Assembly: GCA_963969345.1 (NCBI GenBank)
Contig: OZ017768.1
Span: forward strand, 5,046,718 to 5,110,717
Source of the DNA: Turbatrix aceti
Taxonomy: Eukaryota; Nematoda; Chromadorea; Rhabditida; Panagrolaimidae
DNA: 64,000 bases
Reading direction: 5' to 3'
The translations under genes were made by a program, and so were the position numbers. The notes under the pieces are model-generated. The model worked only from the letters and a program-made list of their open reading frames with translations, had not been told where the DNA came from and made no database searches. Below are positions 45,090 through 55,700 of the stretch, piece after piece; position 1 is the stretch's first letter, and each line of letters begins with the position of its first letter.

Positions 45090-46937
45090 ATGCCGGTAAT
45101 GTACTATCCCTTCGACATGCCCAACGAGACCGTGCAGGAGCTCAATATCGTCATTGGCAAGTTGGAATCTGATTCTCCCCTGGAACGGGAGTTACGCACC
45201 CTCGGTCCTTTCATTTACATTATTCCGACTATGATTTTCCAAATTATTCTGGTTTACGTTATCTTCAGTTCGAAAAAAAAGTTTGGAAATCCTTTTTATC
45301 GGCTGGTCAGCATTGGATTTATTGTTGTGAGTTAAATTTTTTTTGCTTGAATGTAACAGTTTTTGGTCATTGAATGGTGTACTGTAGGACTGACAATGAC
45401 AAAAATAATGTTACTATGTACTTTCTAGTCGGGTGAAAAAACTTTCCTTGTTTGGTCAAATAACGGTAATGTAATGTAATGTAATGTGAATATGTGCACC
45501 TGCAGGTGCATGTAGTCTGTTTCCTCAGGTGGACAAGTATCGTATCACTAAACATGTTATACATCTGATAATTCCAAATTTAATTTATTCACAGACCGCA
45601 AAGTCCGAAAAAGCGTTTCAGGATTTCGTAGGATTTCTCATCATGCCGCTCTTCAACCGCTTCCAGGACAACGTCCATACCAGAAGCCGTTTCATAGACT
45701 TCTTCGTCTCCAACGAGCACCTCACAACTTTCTTATTTCTGGTCTACACGTACGTCAGCCTGGCCCAGCCGCTGAATATCTTCCTCATCTCGATCAACAG
45801 ATTTACGGTGGTCCGATTCCCGGTGAAGGCTCAGCCGTACTGGACCAAGTACATGACGATCATCGTGGTGGTCTTCGTCGTGCTTCCGCTGCTCTTCAGC
45901 TGGCAACTCATTTACTGTGGTGTGCTGATATTTGTCGTCCCCGACACGTTCTACATGGTTGATTACTACAAGTGCATGAACTACCCTTATCCAAGCTGGT
46001 TCACGACGCTCACCCCGGTCATAACGTCTGTGATCAACCTCGGCCTCAACGGAAATATCGTGTTTTCGCTGTGGTACCGACAGAGTCAGTATCAGACGAA
46101 CAAGGATGTTAGTTGTTGGTTTTGGGCGGGGTTGGGCGAACGTTCGCGATGAAATTTGATTTTTCTTGCTCGTGTTTGTTCGTGAACAGATTTTTCTTAA
46201 ATTTCTTTGTTCGCGAACAAAGTTCAAAAACAAACACAAATTTTGATAAAAGTAGGGTAACGGTGTCAAAATTGATGTTATATGACAAGAAAATGGCAAA
46301 TAACATTCATCAAATACAGCCAGGAAAAAATTTAGGAGAAATGTTTTCAAAACGAAAAAAAATGAACTACCACATTTTTTTTATTTGGGAAACAAAATTT
46401 TGAACAATTCATAAAAAAACCTGTTTGATGTTCGTCCGTCTTCGTTCGCGAACACGGTCAAAAACGTTCGCGTTCGTTTAATTCTTCGAACAAAACTCTG
46501 TTCGTGTTCTTTCGCGAACAAAAAACGCCATTTTTATGAATTTTACAAACTTTTTTCAGATAAGCAGAACAGAAGTGAAACTCTGCATTTACACGATCGT
46601 AACCGCGTTCAACCAGTTTGCCTACGGCCTTTTCATGCTCGTGATCATTATCCGACTCGGCATCATGCACGAAAAGTCGGATTCGTACGACGGATACATC
46701 CTGATGATGCGACTCGTGCCTTTCTCGTTCGACGTCACCTGCCTCACATCCGCCTGGTTTTTACTAGTCATGTCCAGCCACATTAGATCACACGTTTTCG
46801 GATTATTTGGGATAACACGGTTTGCCGTCAACACTTCCGTAACCCTGCATGGACAGAATTCCAAGAAAACGTCTAAAAAGGGAACCATGGGTCATCAGGT
46901 TTTTGTTGTTTCTGGACCTGTTCGTATCATCGACTAA
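45090..46937 (+). CDS. Serpentine chemoreceptor, class gamma (srg)-like
   Basis: Three exons: 45090-45326, then 45529 (or 45595)-46107, then 46560-46937, giving roughly 375-397 residues. The protein is a seven-helix receptor. Diagnostic features are GNPFYRLVSIGF at helix 2, PLNIFLISINRFTVVRFP at the helix 3 end, and a late-helix segment with RSHVFGLF. These fit nematode srg receptors, which are mostly chemosensory. Exon 2 has two in-frame acceptors 66 nt apart, so helix 2 may or may not include VDKYRITKHVIH; I cannot decide between them. N-glycosylation is possible near the N-terminus (NET). Intron 2 is filled by a hAT-like element. A poly(A) signal lies at 47043. Ligand unknown. Confidence 0.82.
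45466..45510. repeat. (GTAAT)n microsatellite beside a 16-bp palindrome
   Basis: Four GTAAT units at about 45466-45485 are followed by the perfect palindrome TGCACCTGCAGGTGCA at 45495-45510, just before the upstream acceptor of srg exon 2. Confidence 0.8.
46124..46537 (+). mobile_element. hAT-like miniature element, copy c
   Basis: It is in the opposite orientation to copy b and fills most of intron 2 of the srg-like gene. The left end has GGTTGGGCGAACGTTCG, matching the other copies; the interior shares GAACAGATTT and the AATTGATGTTAT block with copy d; the right end (CGCGAACAAAAAACGCC) is recognisable but its terminal repeat has decayed. No coding capacity. Confidence 0.75.
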
Positions 46938-47042
46938 CAAACATTTCATTTTCTGGTTTTGGTTTTGGTTTAATCACAAAACAAATTCTACTGGAAAAAA
47001 GACGAGTAAAAACATAAAATCTTTGGAATTGATAACGTACAA

Positions 47043-47048
47043 AATAAA
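47043..47048 (+). promoter_or_regulatory. Poly(A) signal AATAAA
   Basis: AATAAA lies 106 bases after the srg-like stop codon. Confidence 0.5.
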
Positions 47049-47761
47049 TTATTATTATAATTACAAAGGTATAAAAATTCATGCCGATTTTTTGCTGATT
47101 ACTGTTCGGCGACGACCGTGAACTGCGTTGTCCACCAGTGGATCGTTTATCCATAGTCCCTGAAAAATTTTGATTAGAAAATAAATTCGCAACAAAGATC
47201 ATGAAAAAAAACAAAGTGATAACATTGCTGGCGTTCCGCCCCCTCTTTCAATCGACTTTGAAAAAAACTGTTCTTTGACATCAAAAATTTTCAAAGAACA
47301 AATCAACAAAGCAGTGAAAACAATGAAATAATCATTCGCGCCATCCCAAAACACATTTTTCAGAGTTCAAAAGTTTACAGTAAAAAAACTTTGTTATGCT
47401 CACGTTTTCGTCAACTTTGTACGTACGTGGGAATCGTGTCAGACAATAGAAATCCCTAGTTTAGCCAGCGCTAGTTCGGTAGTTTTCCTCTTACTCACCC
47501 CATTCCCGAGCCGTGAACGTGGGATAAACTCGTGCCATAACAAAATGCAAATTTGCACAAATTTGATACAACGCCATGGGACGCATCGCGGTAGCACATC
47601 AAACTATAGCTCAAATTTTCCTTGGTGCCAACACACGTGAAAGACGTGACGGCATCTTGTCTTTTTTGTGAGGCAGCCCACAACAACGATCTTTGACGTT
47701 TCACGACGACGGCCGGACCGCAAAGGTTGACCGGACAACACAGAAGACCATCATCACCGGG
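47049..47761. other. Intergenic region upstream of the TTBK-like gene
   Basis: No exon is seen. The kinase frame is open upstream of the ATG from 47693, but the segment before ATG 47762 has no other ATG and is treated as 5' UTR or promoter. Confidence 0.4.
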
Positions 47762-49126
47762 ATGAATACCGAGAATACGGGGGCAGAACAGGAGCCGCTG
47801 GTGCTCAAGTCAGGTCAACGCATCGGACAGTGGGTCATTGATGCCAAACTCGACGAAGGAGGATTCGGACAGGTATACAAGGTGCACCATCGAAAGGATG
47901 AAAAAAAAGTCGCCGCTCTCAAGGCTGAGCCTACGGATCAGGAAGGTGGGGCTGCAATCAAGCTTGAAATCGTCATCTTGCTTACGATCCAACGCAGGGG
48001 CGAAGCACCCCACATCCCCGCCGTTCTGCACTCTGCAAAGCGCAAAAAGTTTTGCTACATGGTCATGTCGTTACTGGGACCCAACCTGAAGACGCTAAAA
48101 CTGGAAACAAAGTCCAACAGGTTTTCCCTCTCTACCTGGACTAGGCTGGGCATTCAGTGTCTCTACAGCCTCAAGGTGCTCCATGACAATGGATTCGTTC
48201 ACCGGGACATCAAGCCTGCCAACTTTGGTAAGTCATGCTCATAAAAAGCGTGTCAGGTGGCATTTTGGGAATTCTTTATAAAGAATTTCCAAAATGTTAC
48301 CTGACACATTCCTCAGCTCAAAAAATATAAAAAATCCTTCAGCAATGGGCCACCCGTCGGATCCCGAGCGAGCACGCTTCGTCTTCCTGCTCGACTTCGG
48401 TCTCGCAAGAAGCTACGCCAAGCTGCTCCCGAACGGCAAGTGGCAAGCCCGGTTGGCCCGTGGATGCGCCGAGTTTCGCGGTACGGTGCGATACTGCTCG
48501 CCCACGGTCCACGACAAAGAGGAGCAGGGCCGCAAGGATGACCTCTGGTCGCTCATGTACGTCCTCATCGAGTTCAACTTTGGCCTGCCCTGGCAACTGG
48601 AGCGAGATCGGACTAGGCTCGAGGACCGTAAGCTTACGATAAGCGACGAAGAGCTCATGAAAAACTTCCCGAGTAAGAATCATAAAAAAAAGGACAACAA
48701 AAACCCTATAAAACACCCAAAATTTCAGAAGAACTACACAAGGTCATCCCGCATTTACGTGAGCAAAATCCCTACAGCCGGCCTGACTACAGCATGATCT
48801 ACGAATGCCTGTTAAAACTCATTGAAAAGAACAAGATCAAGTACACGGATCGCTATGACTGGGAAAAGAGTAACATGCCAGCCGACACAAAACCCGCCCC
48901 CTACGAAAATGCCACCGAGTTCTTCAAGTCGGATCCCATCAAGATCAACAGCGTGCCGAAGAACAAGGAAGAAGCCAAAGTCGTCGATCACATGGTGACT
49001 GCCGATGACGTCAACACCCTGATGAAAGGCACCGAGATTCTTACGTCGAAGGAGTCTCCACTTAAGTCTCCATCCCTCGATAAGAAAACATCAGACAATC
49101 AAAAATCTGATAAACAAAAACCATAG
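47762..49126 (+). CDS. Tau-tubulin-kinase-like Ser/Thr kinase (TTBK/CK1 group)
   Basis: Exons 47762-48227, 48343-48672 and 48729-49126 give 397 residues. The kinase domain covers about residues 20-285. It has a glycine loop of the EGGFGQVYKV type, the catalytic lysine in AALKAE, HRDIKPANF, DFG (LLDFGLARSY), a TTBK-type activation segment (RGTVRYCSP) and the GRKDDLWSLMYVLIEF helix characteristic of the family. All catalytic residues are present, so it should be active. A Lys/Ser/Asp-rich tail of about 100 residues follows and ends in KSDKQKP. Worm genomes have many such kinases, often germline-expressed; that expectation for this gene is inference. Intron 1 (115 nt) is half occupied by a fold-back. 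Poly(A) signal at 49150. Confidence 0.92.
48250..48307. repeat. 58-bp fold-back inside intron 1 of the TTBK-like gene
   Basis: Two 29-base arms are inverted copies with three mismatches and no loop: GTGTCAGGTGGCATTTTGG at the left and its complement ending CCTGACAC at the right. In RNA the segment would fold into one long hairpin. It may be a tiny MITE; no target duplication is obvious. Confidence 0.85.
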
Positions 49127-49149
49127 TTGGGAAATTAATGTAAGATACA

Positions 49150-49155
49150 AATAAA
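49150..49155 (+). promoter_or_regulatory. Poly(A) signal AATAAA
   Basis: AATAAA lies 23 bases after the TTBK-like stop codon, at a distance consistent with a short 3' UTR. Confidence 0.6.
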
Positions 49156-49196
49156 CTGAAATGTTGAACGTAAGAGAGATAACAATACTACGATTT

Positions 49197-49442
49197 ACGA
49201 TAATGACATTGCAGGATCTTACAGCGAAAATTGAAGAAAAGAGCGAAAACGGTTTTTATGATTTCATTTGTGCGTTTTTTACGTTCTTACGTGTTCACCC
49301 GAATTTTTACTGTAATATTGATCGTAAGCAGTAACGATCGTAATAACGATAACATTGAAGGTTCTTACAGCGAAAAATTGACCCGAACGATAACGATTTT
49401 TGTGATTTCTTCGTTTTCTATTGTTTTTGCGCGTTTTTTTAT
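49197..49442. repeat. Two-copy direct repeat, period about 147 bp
   Basis: The segment ACGATAA...ATTG..GG.TCTTACAGCGAAAA, followed by a TTTTTATGATTTC or TTTTTGTGATTTC block and a GCGTTTTTT end, occurs at about 49197-49285 and again at 49344-49442. The spacer contains a GATCGTAA/TTACGATC-type inverted repeat. Related TTCTTAC words occur in the fold-back at 60721. Confidence 0.65.
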
Positions 49443-49789
49443 GTCCACCCCAAAATTTTGTGCGTATTACCGTGTTTTTTTCTTTTCGCCACCTAAGGAT
49501 GGCTTCTTCGTCTCCATAGTTGCCTGCACCGGTGACGATTACGACTTCCTCGGCTGTTCTCGTGATTTCGATGCATTTGACTGGTTTATCCGAGATTTTC
49601 AGCTTCATTTGTAAGTTCATTATTAGCGTGCTTTTTCTGAAGTTATTTGTGTATTTTATAATTCGCTTTTTACCTAAAGTCCTACATTTCTGTCTGTATT
49701 AGCTCGGGCATTTCATAATTGAAGTCTATGAGTGACCGTCGTTTGTTGCTTCGCAGTTGGCCTACTAAAAATGCTTTTTTATTTTTTGT

Positions 49790-52700
49790 TTACCCTTTTT
49801 TTGGCTTACCGTTTTCTTTTACCGCTACCATAACTGTATCATCAAAATCCAAATCTTTTCTTCTCAGTTTTGGCACGTCTGATAACGTAGGCGACAGCGG
49901 GGGCGAAGTCGATTCTACTTCTCTGTTCGGGGGAATAAGTGTCGGTGCGTCGCTTTGCACGGATCCCTGCGAAGTCAGGAATGATGAGTCTATACTGTCT
50001 AGCCCTGTTAGCGATTTTCCATGATTTCTGATTGGTATTTGTACTAATTTGACAGCCGGTGGCGGGGATAGGTCGTGAAGAGCGTCTTCGACGAGTCCGA
50101 TGTCCGATTCGGGGTACATTTCGAAGAGGTCATCGTACTCCATTGACCCCTCCAAACCGAATAGCGGTGAGGGTGGTCTCGACACGGAATCCATGTTGTA
50201 GTCATCTTCGGCGTGTTGCGTTGAGGACATGGATTCCCTGCTCGAGCGGGCAAAGACCTCGGGGTGGGTTACCTGTAGATCGACAGGGTGGTGTTCATCT
50301 GAGAATACGGACACCGCTGAATCGAGGCTAGTTCCCTGTAGGAGACGTCTCTTAGTCTGTAGGAAGTGTTTGTTGTCACAGTGCTCGAGCGAAGGCTTTG
50401 CCGTATTTGTCGTCGATCCTCCGTCGATGGACGTCGAATTCGTTTTCATAGTTCCATTTGCCGAGTCGATGCTGACGGATCTCATCTGCATCACCGAGAC
50501 TTTGTACTGCTTTGTGCACTGGTCGATCACAACGGACACTTTCCGAGTCGCCAAGTCATTCGGCGAGCGTTCTTTTTCACTGGTTAGTTCCTCGACTTGG
50601 GTCTCCTTTTGCGTGGGAATGTAGTACGTCTGCTGCCGGGCGCCTGGCTGCTGTGTTGAATTATTGTCCGGAATAAGTCGTTTGCCCCGAGGATATTTGT
50701 GCAACGAGAAGGCAACTTCGCTCGAAATCGACGGTTTGGGTCGTCTTTTGACCGGTTGTAAGTCGCTATCACTCGTCGCGTGCCGTAGTTTCATAGGCTT
50801 GCTCGGCGCGGTGTTTTCCTGTACGTCATAGATCATGAGGTATCCGTCCACAGTGCCAATCCATAGCTCGTCGTCGAAGAATTGAATTGCATTGATTTCG
50901 ACGTTGTCGAATTCGTCTGATTCGTCAAAAGACGGCTTCCGGTGACTGTGATCGTAGGTTATGTCGAACAGCAGCTGACATTCGTTCTCTTTCCATAGCT
51001 GCACGAGCGACGAGTGCACCGTGATGACCCAGATGCCGTATTGGGAAGGTGTGAGGGAGCGCACCTTCTCAAACATCGGCACCGCGCATCCCGTCGTGCT
51101 GGCAGCGACGTAGACGTTGTCGACGGGCGACAACGTGGATTTGTGGAGCATGACCAGCTTGCACGCGACCGCGAGGTAGAGACAATCATCAATGATGACG
51201 GCATCGGATATAGGAGCTGCAGAGACAGGGATGTGGATAAAGTCGAGGGCGGTTGGGGCTTTGTTGAACGCGTTCTCGAAAACTGTTAACGTTCCGTTTG
51301 CTAGCGCGCAGTAGAGCTTGTTCTCGTGGTGGACGAGTTTCAGAGCGATGTCGGACAATTTTAGTTCCCAGAGGACTTGGCTGAAAGTTAATAGTTTAGG
51401 AATGCTTGAAATTTGGGATTTAGATACCTCTGGATGCCATTTAAATGTAGGGCCACGACATATCCGGATAAAAGCGAGACAAAAGCGATATCGTCATTTC
51501 CGAGGACCATAGAAATTGGACGGCAGTCGAATTCGATGTCCACTAGTTGCAGATGCGTGTGCGTGCTGTCGTCGAACGTGATAATAGCCAGCTTTCCCCG
51601 GATCTGATTGCCGATACCGATGTAGCCTACAGTGTGATTCGATGCCTTTTCGACCGGGAAGTTCATGAATTGCACTGGCAGATCGTGAAGCTTGCGTGAC
51701 AGTGATTTTGAAGCCACGGTTTCCTAAAAAATTGTTTTTCCGAAAAACCCAGAATTTGTTAGAAACTTGCGTACGTCTCTTAGAAGCTCTCTGATTTTCT
51801 TCCTAGTGAGTAGTCTATCATGCAAGATGGCTAGATACATTTTCTGCTTCGCAGCCAACTGTGTTTTCGATGGGAACGGCTTGAGTTCTTCGAAAGCGTT
51901 ATAAATGAGGCCATCCGCGTCGAAAGTTAGTCTGGTGGCCGCTTTTAGTACCTTGATGACCGAAATAGTGTCGCTTCTGTTGAGGATTTCTTCTTCGAAG
52001 AGCCCCAGCATGGAGATACTGATGCGGAACAGCGCCTTGCTTCCCTCCAGCAAAAAGCAGTCCCATATCCTCAGCATGGTTTGAAACGGTACCGCGTCGA
52101 AAAACAGGGCTAGGAACCAGTTTAGAGTGATAGTTGTTAGGTCAATTTCGTATTTTTCCAGGTGTTTGGCGAGTTGGGGGTACTTTAGCTCGACAATGTC
52201 TTTTAGGACTTCTTGGTCCGCTTGGGCACCTGTGAGCGACTGGTCGTAGTAGGATTTGTCAAAGTAGCATTCGGTGATAGCGACGAGGAACCAGAAGGCA
52301 TCTTCGGGAGAGACGAAGAGTAGGATCGTTGCCGTGACGAAATTCATTCCTTGACAGTACCCAATGGTCGGATTGTGAAGGCAGAAGGCGCGGAGGATGG
52401 ACTGTAGCTGGGTGACGCCCTTGCAGGTCGCAGACATGAAATGAATATTGTTAGGCATGGTTCTGAGCAAATCCAGGTTAATTTGCTTCTGGTGAACGTT
52501 GATGTAGTGTTTCTCCGCTGAACTGCCGTGAGATTGGCACAAATTTCGGTAGTAGTAGTTGCCGTACTTTTGTTTGATGTCATGAACCTTCTGATGGATA
52601 AGGATGCGCCAGATACTCGAACGCATCGATCGCGGGATCCCTGCTCTGCATAACTGGCGAATTAGGCTCTGAAACGAAGAGACGTTAGCTTTTTTGGATT

Positions 52701-55700
52701 TTTAGGTAGGTTGTCGATGACCGACATTGTTCTCAGATAGCGAATGCTCATTGTTTATGATGAATTGCCATTGTTTCTTGCGCTGGACGTAGGCCTCGGA
52801 TTGGCTCTGGTAGTGCTGGTGGAGCTGTGTGCAGATGTAGTGCAACGCGAGGGGAGCCTCTTTGAAGCAGTGCCGGAAACCGTACTCGTCTACGTGGTAC
52901 GATGTTGTGGTCAGCACACTGTAAGGTTTTGGTAAAAATATTTACATAGGTCCGAGGTTAACAAAAGATGGTACGGTACCTCTCGAACGTCGGCAAAGTA
53001 GGGTCGTTTATCCGGGCTGCTTCGAGCAGCTTTTTGACTCTTTTTTCATGGACGTCGCCTCCGAATAGCTTTACCTGAATGATATCAAAGTTTCCATGAT
53101 CGTAGAGGGGTATTCTGACGCACGATTGAAGCAGAAAGACGTATTCTTTCTTGAAGTTTTCCATTTCGGTTTCAAGTTGGATTACTTGTCTGTAAAAATT
53201 GTGGAATAGGGAAAATTTGTCGTTAAACGTATGAAATTCTTACTTTCTGATGTCTTCAGTCTTTCTGTAGGCCACTTGCTGACGGTCGTTTAAACGCAGA
53301 ATTTCTGAGTTGAGGAACCGATTTTGGGCTGCTATTGCTCTGAAAATTGGCTTTTTTTCACGAATTCTTTGGTTCAAAGTTAAAACGAACTCATCAGTAT
53401 TCTCCTTTTCGATGAGCTCCTTGAATTTCTGTAGTTTCTCCATCTCACTCTGCATTTTTTCCTGATGCGCCTTGAGTTTTTCAATGTACTGTTTTTGGCG
53501 ATTGCTGATGGCTCGGAGCATCTCGACTTCCGTCATGTTGGATATGTTGTCGTCGAAATCGCTGATCACGGACTCCGCATCATCGCTGTCGTACGTGGAA
53601 GTGGTCGTCGACGTGACGGATGGATGTATGGGGACTTCTTCTGAAGTGCATGCGTCGTAGTGTGATTGGTTGCCTTCGCTGATGGGGTCGGATGTCGGCG
53701 TGGTGGACTGGTCGCGTAGCCACGTGTGGATCCAGTCATTGAGCCAGAGGGGTGCTGAGACCTTTCGCGCTGGCTTTTCGGGGGTCGCGATGAATGTTTT
53801 TGCTTTCATTTTTGGGGATTCTGAAGGGGATTGTTTTTTTGTTTTTCAGAGCATGATACCCTACTGCACCGGAAGGGACAACCACCCCGATGGTCCGCTC
53901 TGGCCTCCTGTCGGCACGCCGAATGCTCCGAGACGACGCAAACGCTACTCCAAGTACACAAAGGCAAGTTTTTTTTTGTTGAATCACAGCTTTTTTTGAA
54001 ATGCTACAAAATTCGAAAATTTGCTCCCTTTTTACCGAATTTTATCTTTCTTTTTTGTTCTCGAATTTTATAGGTTTTTTGTTGTTTCAGGAAGAACTGG
54101 ACGAATTCGAAAAGTGCGCATTTGTTCGAAACTACCTCAAAGACCAGCAATTCAACTGCAGCAACGACTTTTACGGCCTCGACGGTACGCCTTGCTTCTG
54201 CCACAATCCTGGTCATTCCGACTTCGAAGACGGAAGCCCTTCTTCGCCTGTGAACGGCTCTCCTCCTCGCGACTACGAATCAGAAGACTTTCTCAACTCA
54301 TTCGATAACACTGCAACTTTTTCCAATCCAGACGTCGAAAGCTTCGAAGACGAAAACTGTTCATACTCCTACTACGAAGACGCAGACGCAGACGCCGCTC
54401 CTATCGACTTTTCGACAACTCCAGCCGCCGATTTGGTCCCTCAACAACCTTCGATCACGGCTGCTCTCGAGGAAGAAAAGAAGGTCAACGCTGTCATTCA
54501 AACGTGCGCCGATTGGACAATCACGGTGGTTTCCTGTGCTGTTACGTTTGGGGCTGTTCACATCGTTGGAGACGCGCTTATCGAACTCATCTGACGCGCC
54601 GCGACGCTTGATACGATTCAAATAAAATTTTGTGCCTACCTGAAAACTTTGGAAGGTTCTCCGAAATCGTGGAATGCTCCGAATTCGTATCTATGGCTTT
54701 TGACGCGGGTTTTAGCCCGTGGCCGTTGCAGAGGGCGTCGTCGTGATTTGCCGCCGTGTTGTTCATGTTTTGGTCGACGTCGGAGGTGATAGAGGAGCGA
54801 TGAACGCGTGGAACTGCAAAACATTGATTAGTAAGGTCCAACGCAGGGATTGGCGAACGTTCGTGTTCGTTCGCGAACAAATTCAAATTTTTGCGTTTGT
54901 TTTCGTTCGAGAACAGATTTGCTTTGTTCGAATTCGTTTGCGAACAAAAATAAATTTTTCGAACGGAAAAAAAACGAACAAAAATTTGGGTAAAATCAGT
55001 TTAATGATGCCGAAATTGATGTTATTTTTCCAAAAAATAGCAAATAATGTCAATTTCCTTCGGCAATAAAAAGTATAAGAAAACTGTCATCGAAAATGTG
55101 AAAACGCATGTACCGCAGTTTTCTGCCCAGTTTGGACAAAATTTTGTAAAAAATATGAAAAAAAAATATGTTCGTTGTTCGTTCGTTCGCGAACACAGTT
55201 AAAAATATTCGAGTTCGTTGGATTTCTCGAACAAAATTAACAAAATGTCCGTGTTCGTTCGAGAACAAAAAAACGGCTGTTTGCCCATCCATGGTTTTAG
55301 GTGAGTCTCAAATTCTTATACTTTTGAAGCTTTTGACGCGTCGATTGATCTTGCGCGGATACCGCTTCTGCGGCTGGTAGGACTGGTAGGGCATGTCGTC
55401 GTCGCTGCCGAGACTGCTGCGAGACTGGTGTCGCCGCAGATTGTGCCAGACGGTCGAGGGCAGGCTGATATCCTTGGCATGCGATGACGTATCGCCGGCC
55501 GTAGAGCCGCCATTGTTATTGTTGTTGTTGTTCGCGGCGGCGGCATCCTTTCGTCGCTGGAGGGCAAAGAGCCAGCAATGAGCGCATTGCTCGTTCTCGC
55601 CTTCCAATTCGTAGCGTTTGCTTTGACTGCTGAAAAAGAAAAAAAAATATCAGTGCTTCTTCTTTTTTTATTAAAATTTGGCAATCACGTGGGCTTTTTT

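Larger units (their letters stand above)
49127..49789. other. Intergenic region between TTBK-like and TBC genes
   Basis: It contains the TTBK poly(A) signal, the two-copy repeat at 49197-49442 and, on the minus strand at about 49490-49600, an open stretch encoding KCIEITRTAEEVVIVTG then GAGNYGDEEAILRW. That stretch reads like a last propeller strand and may be the true 3' exon of the TBC gene. Confidence 0.5.
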
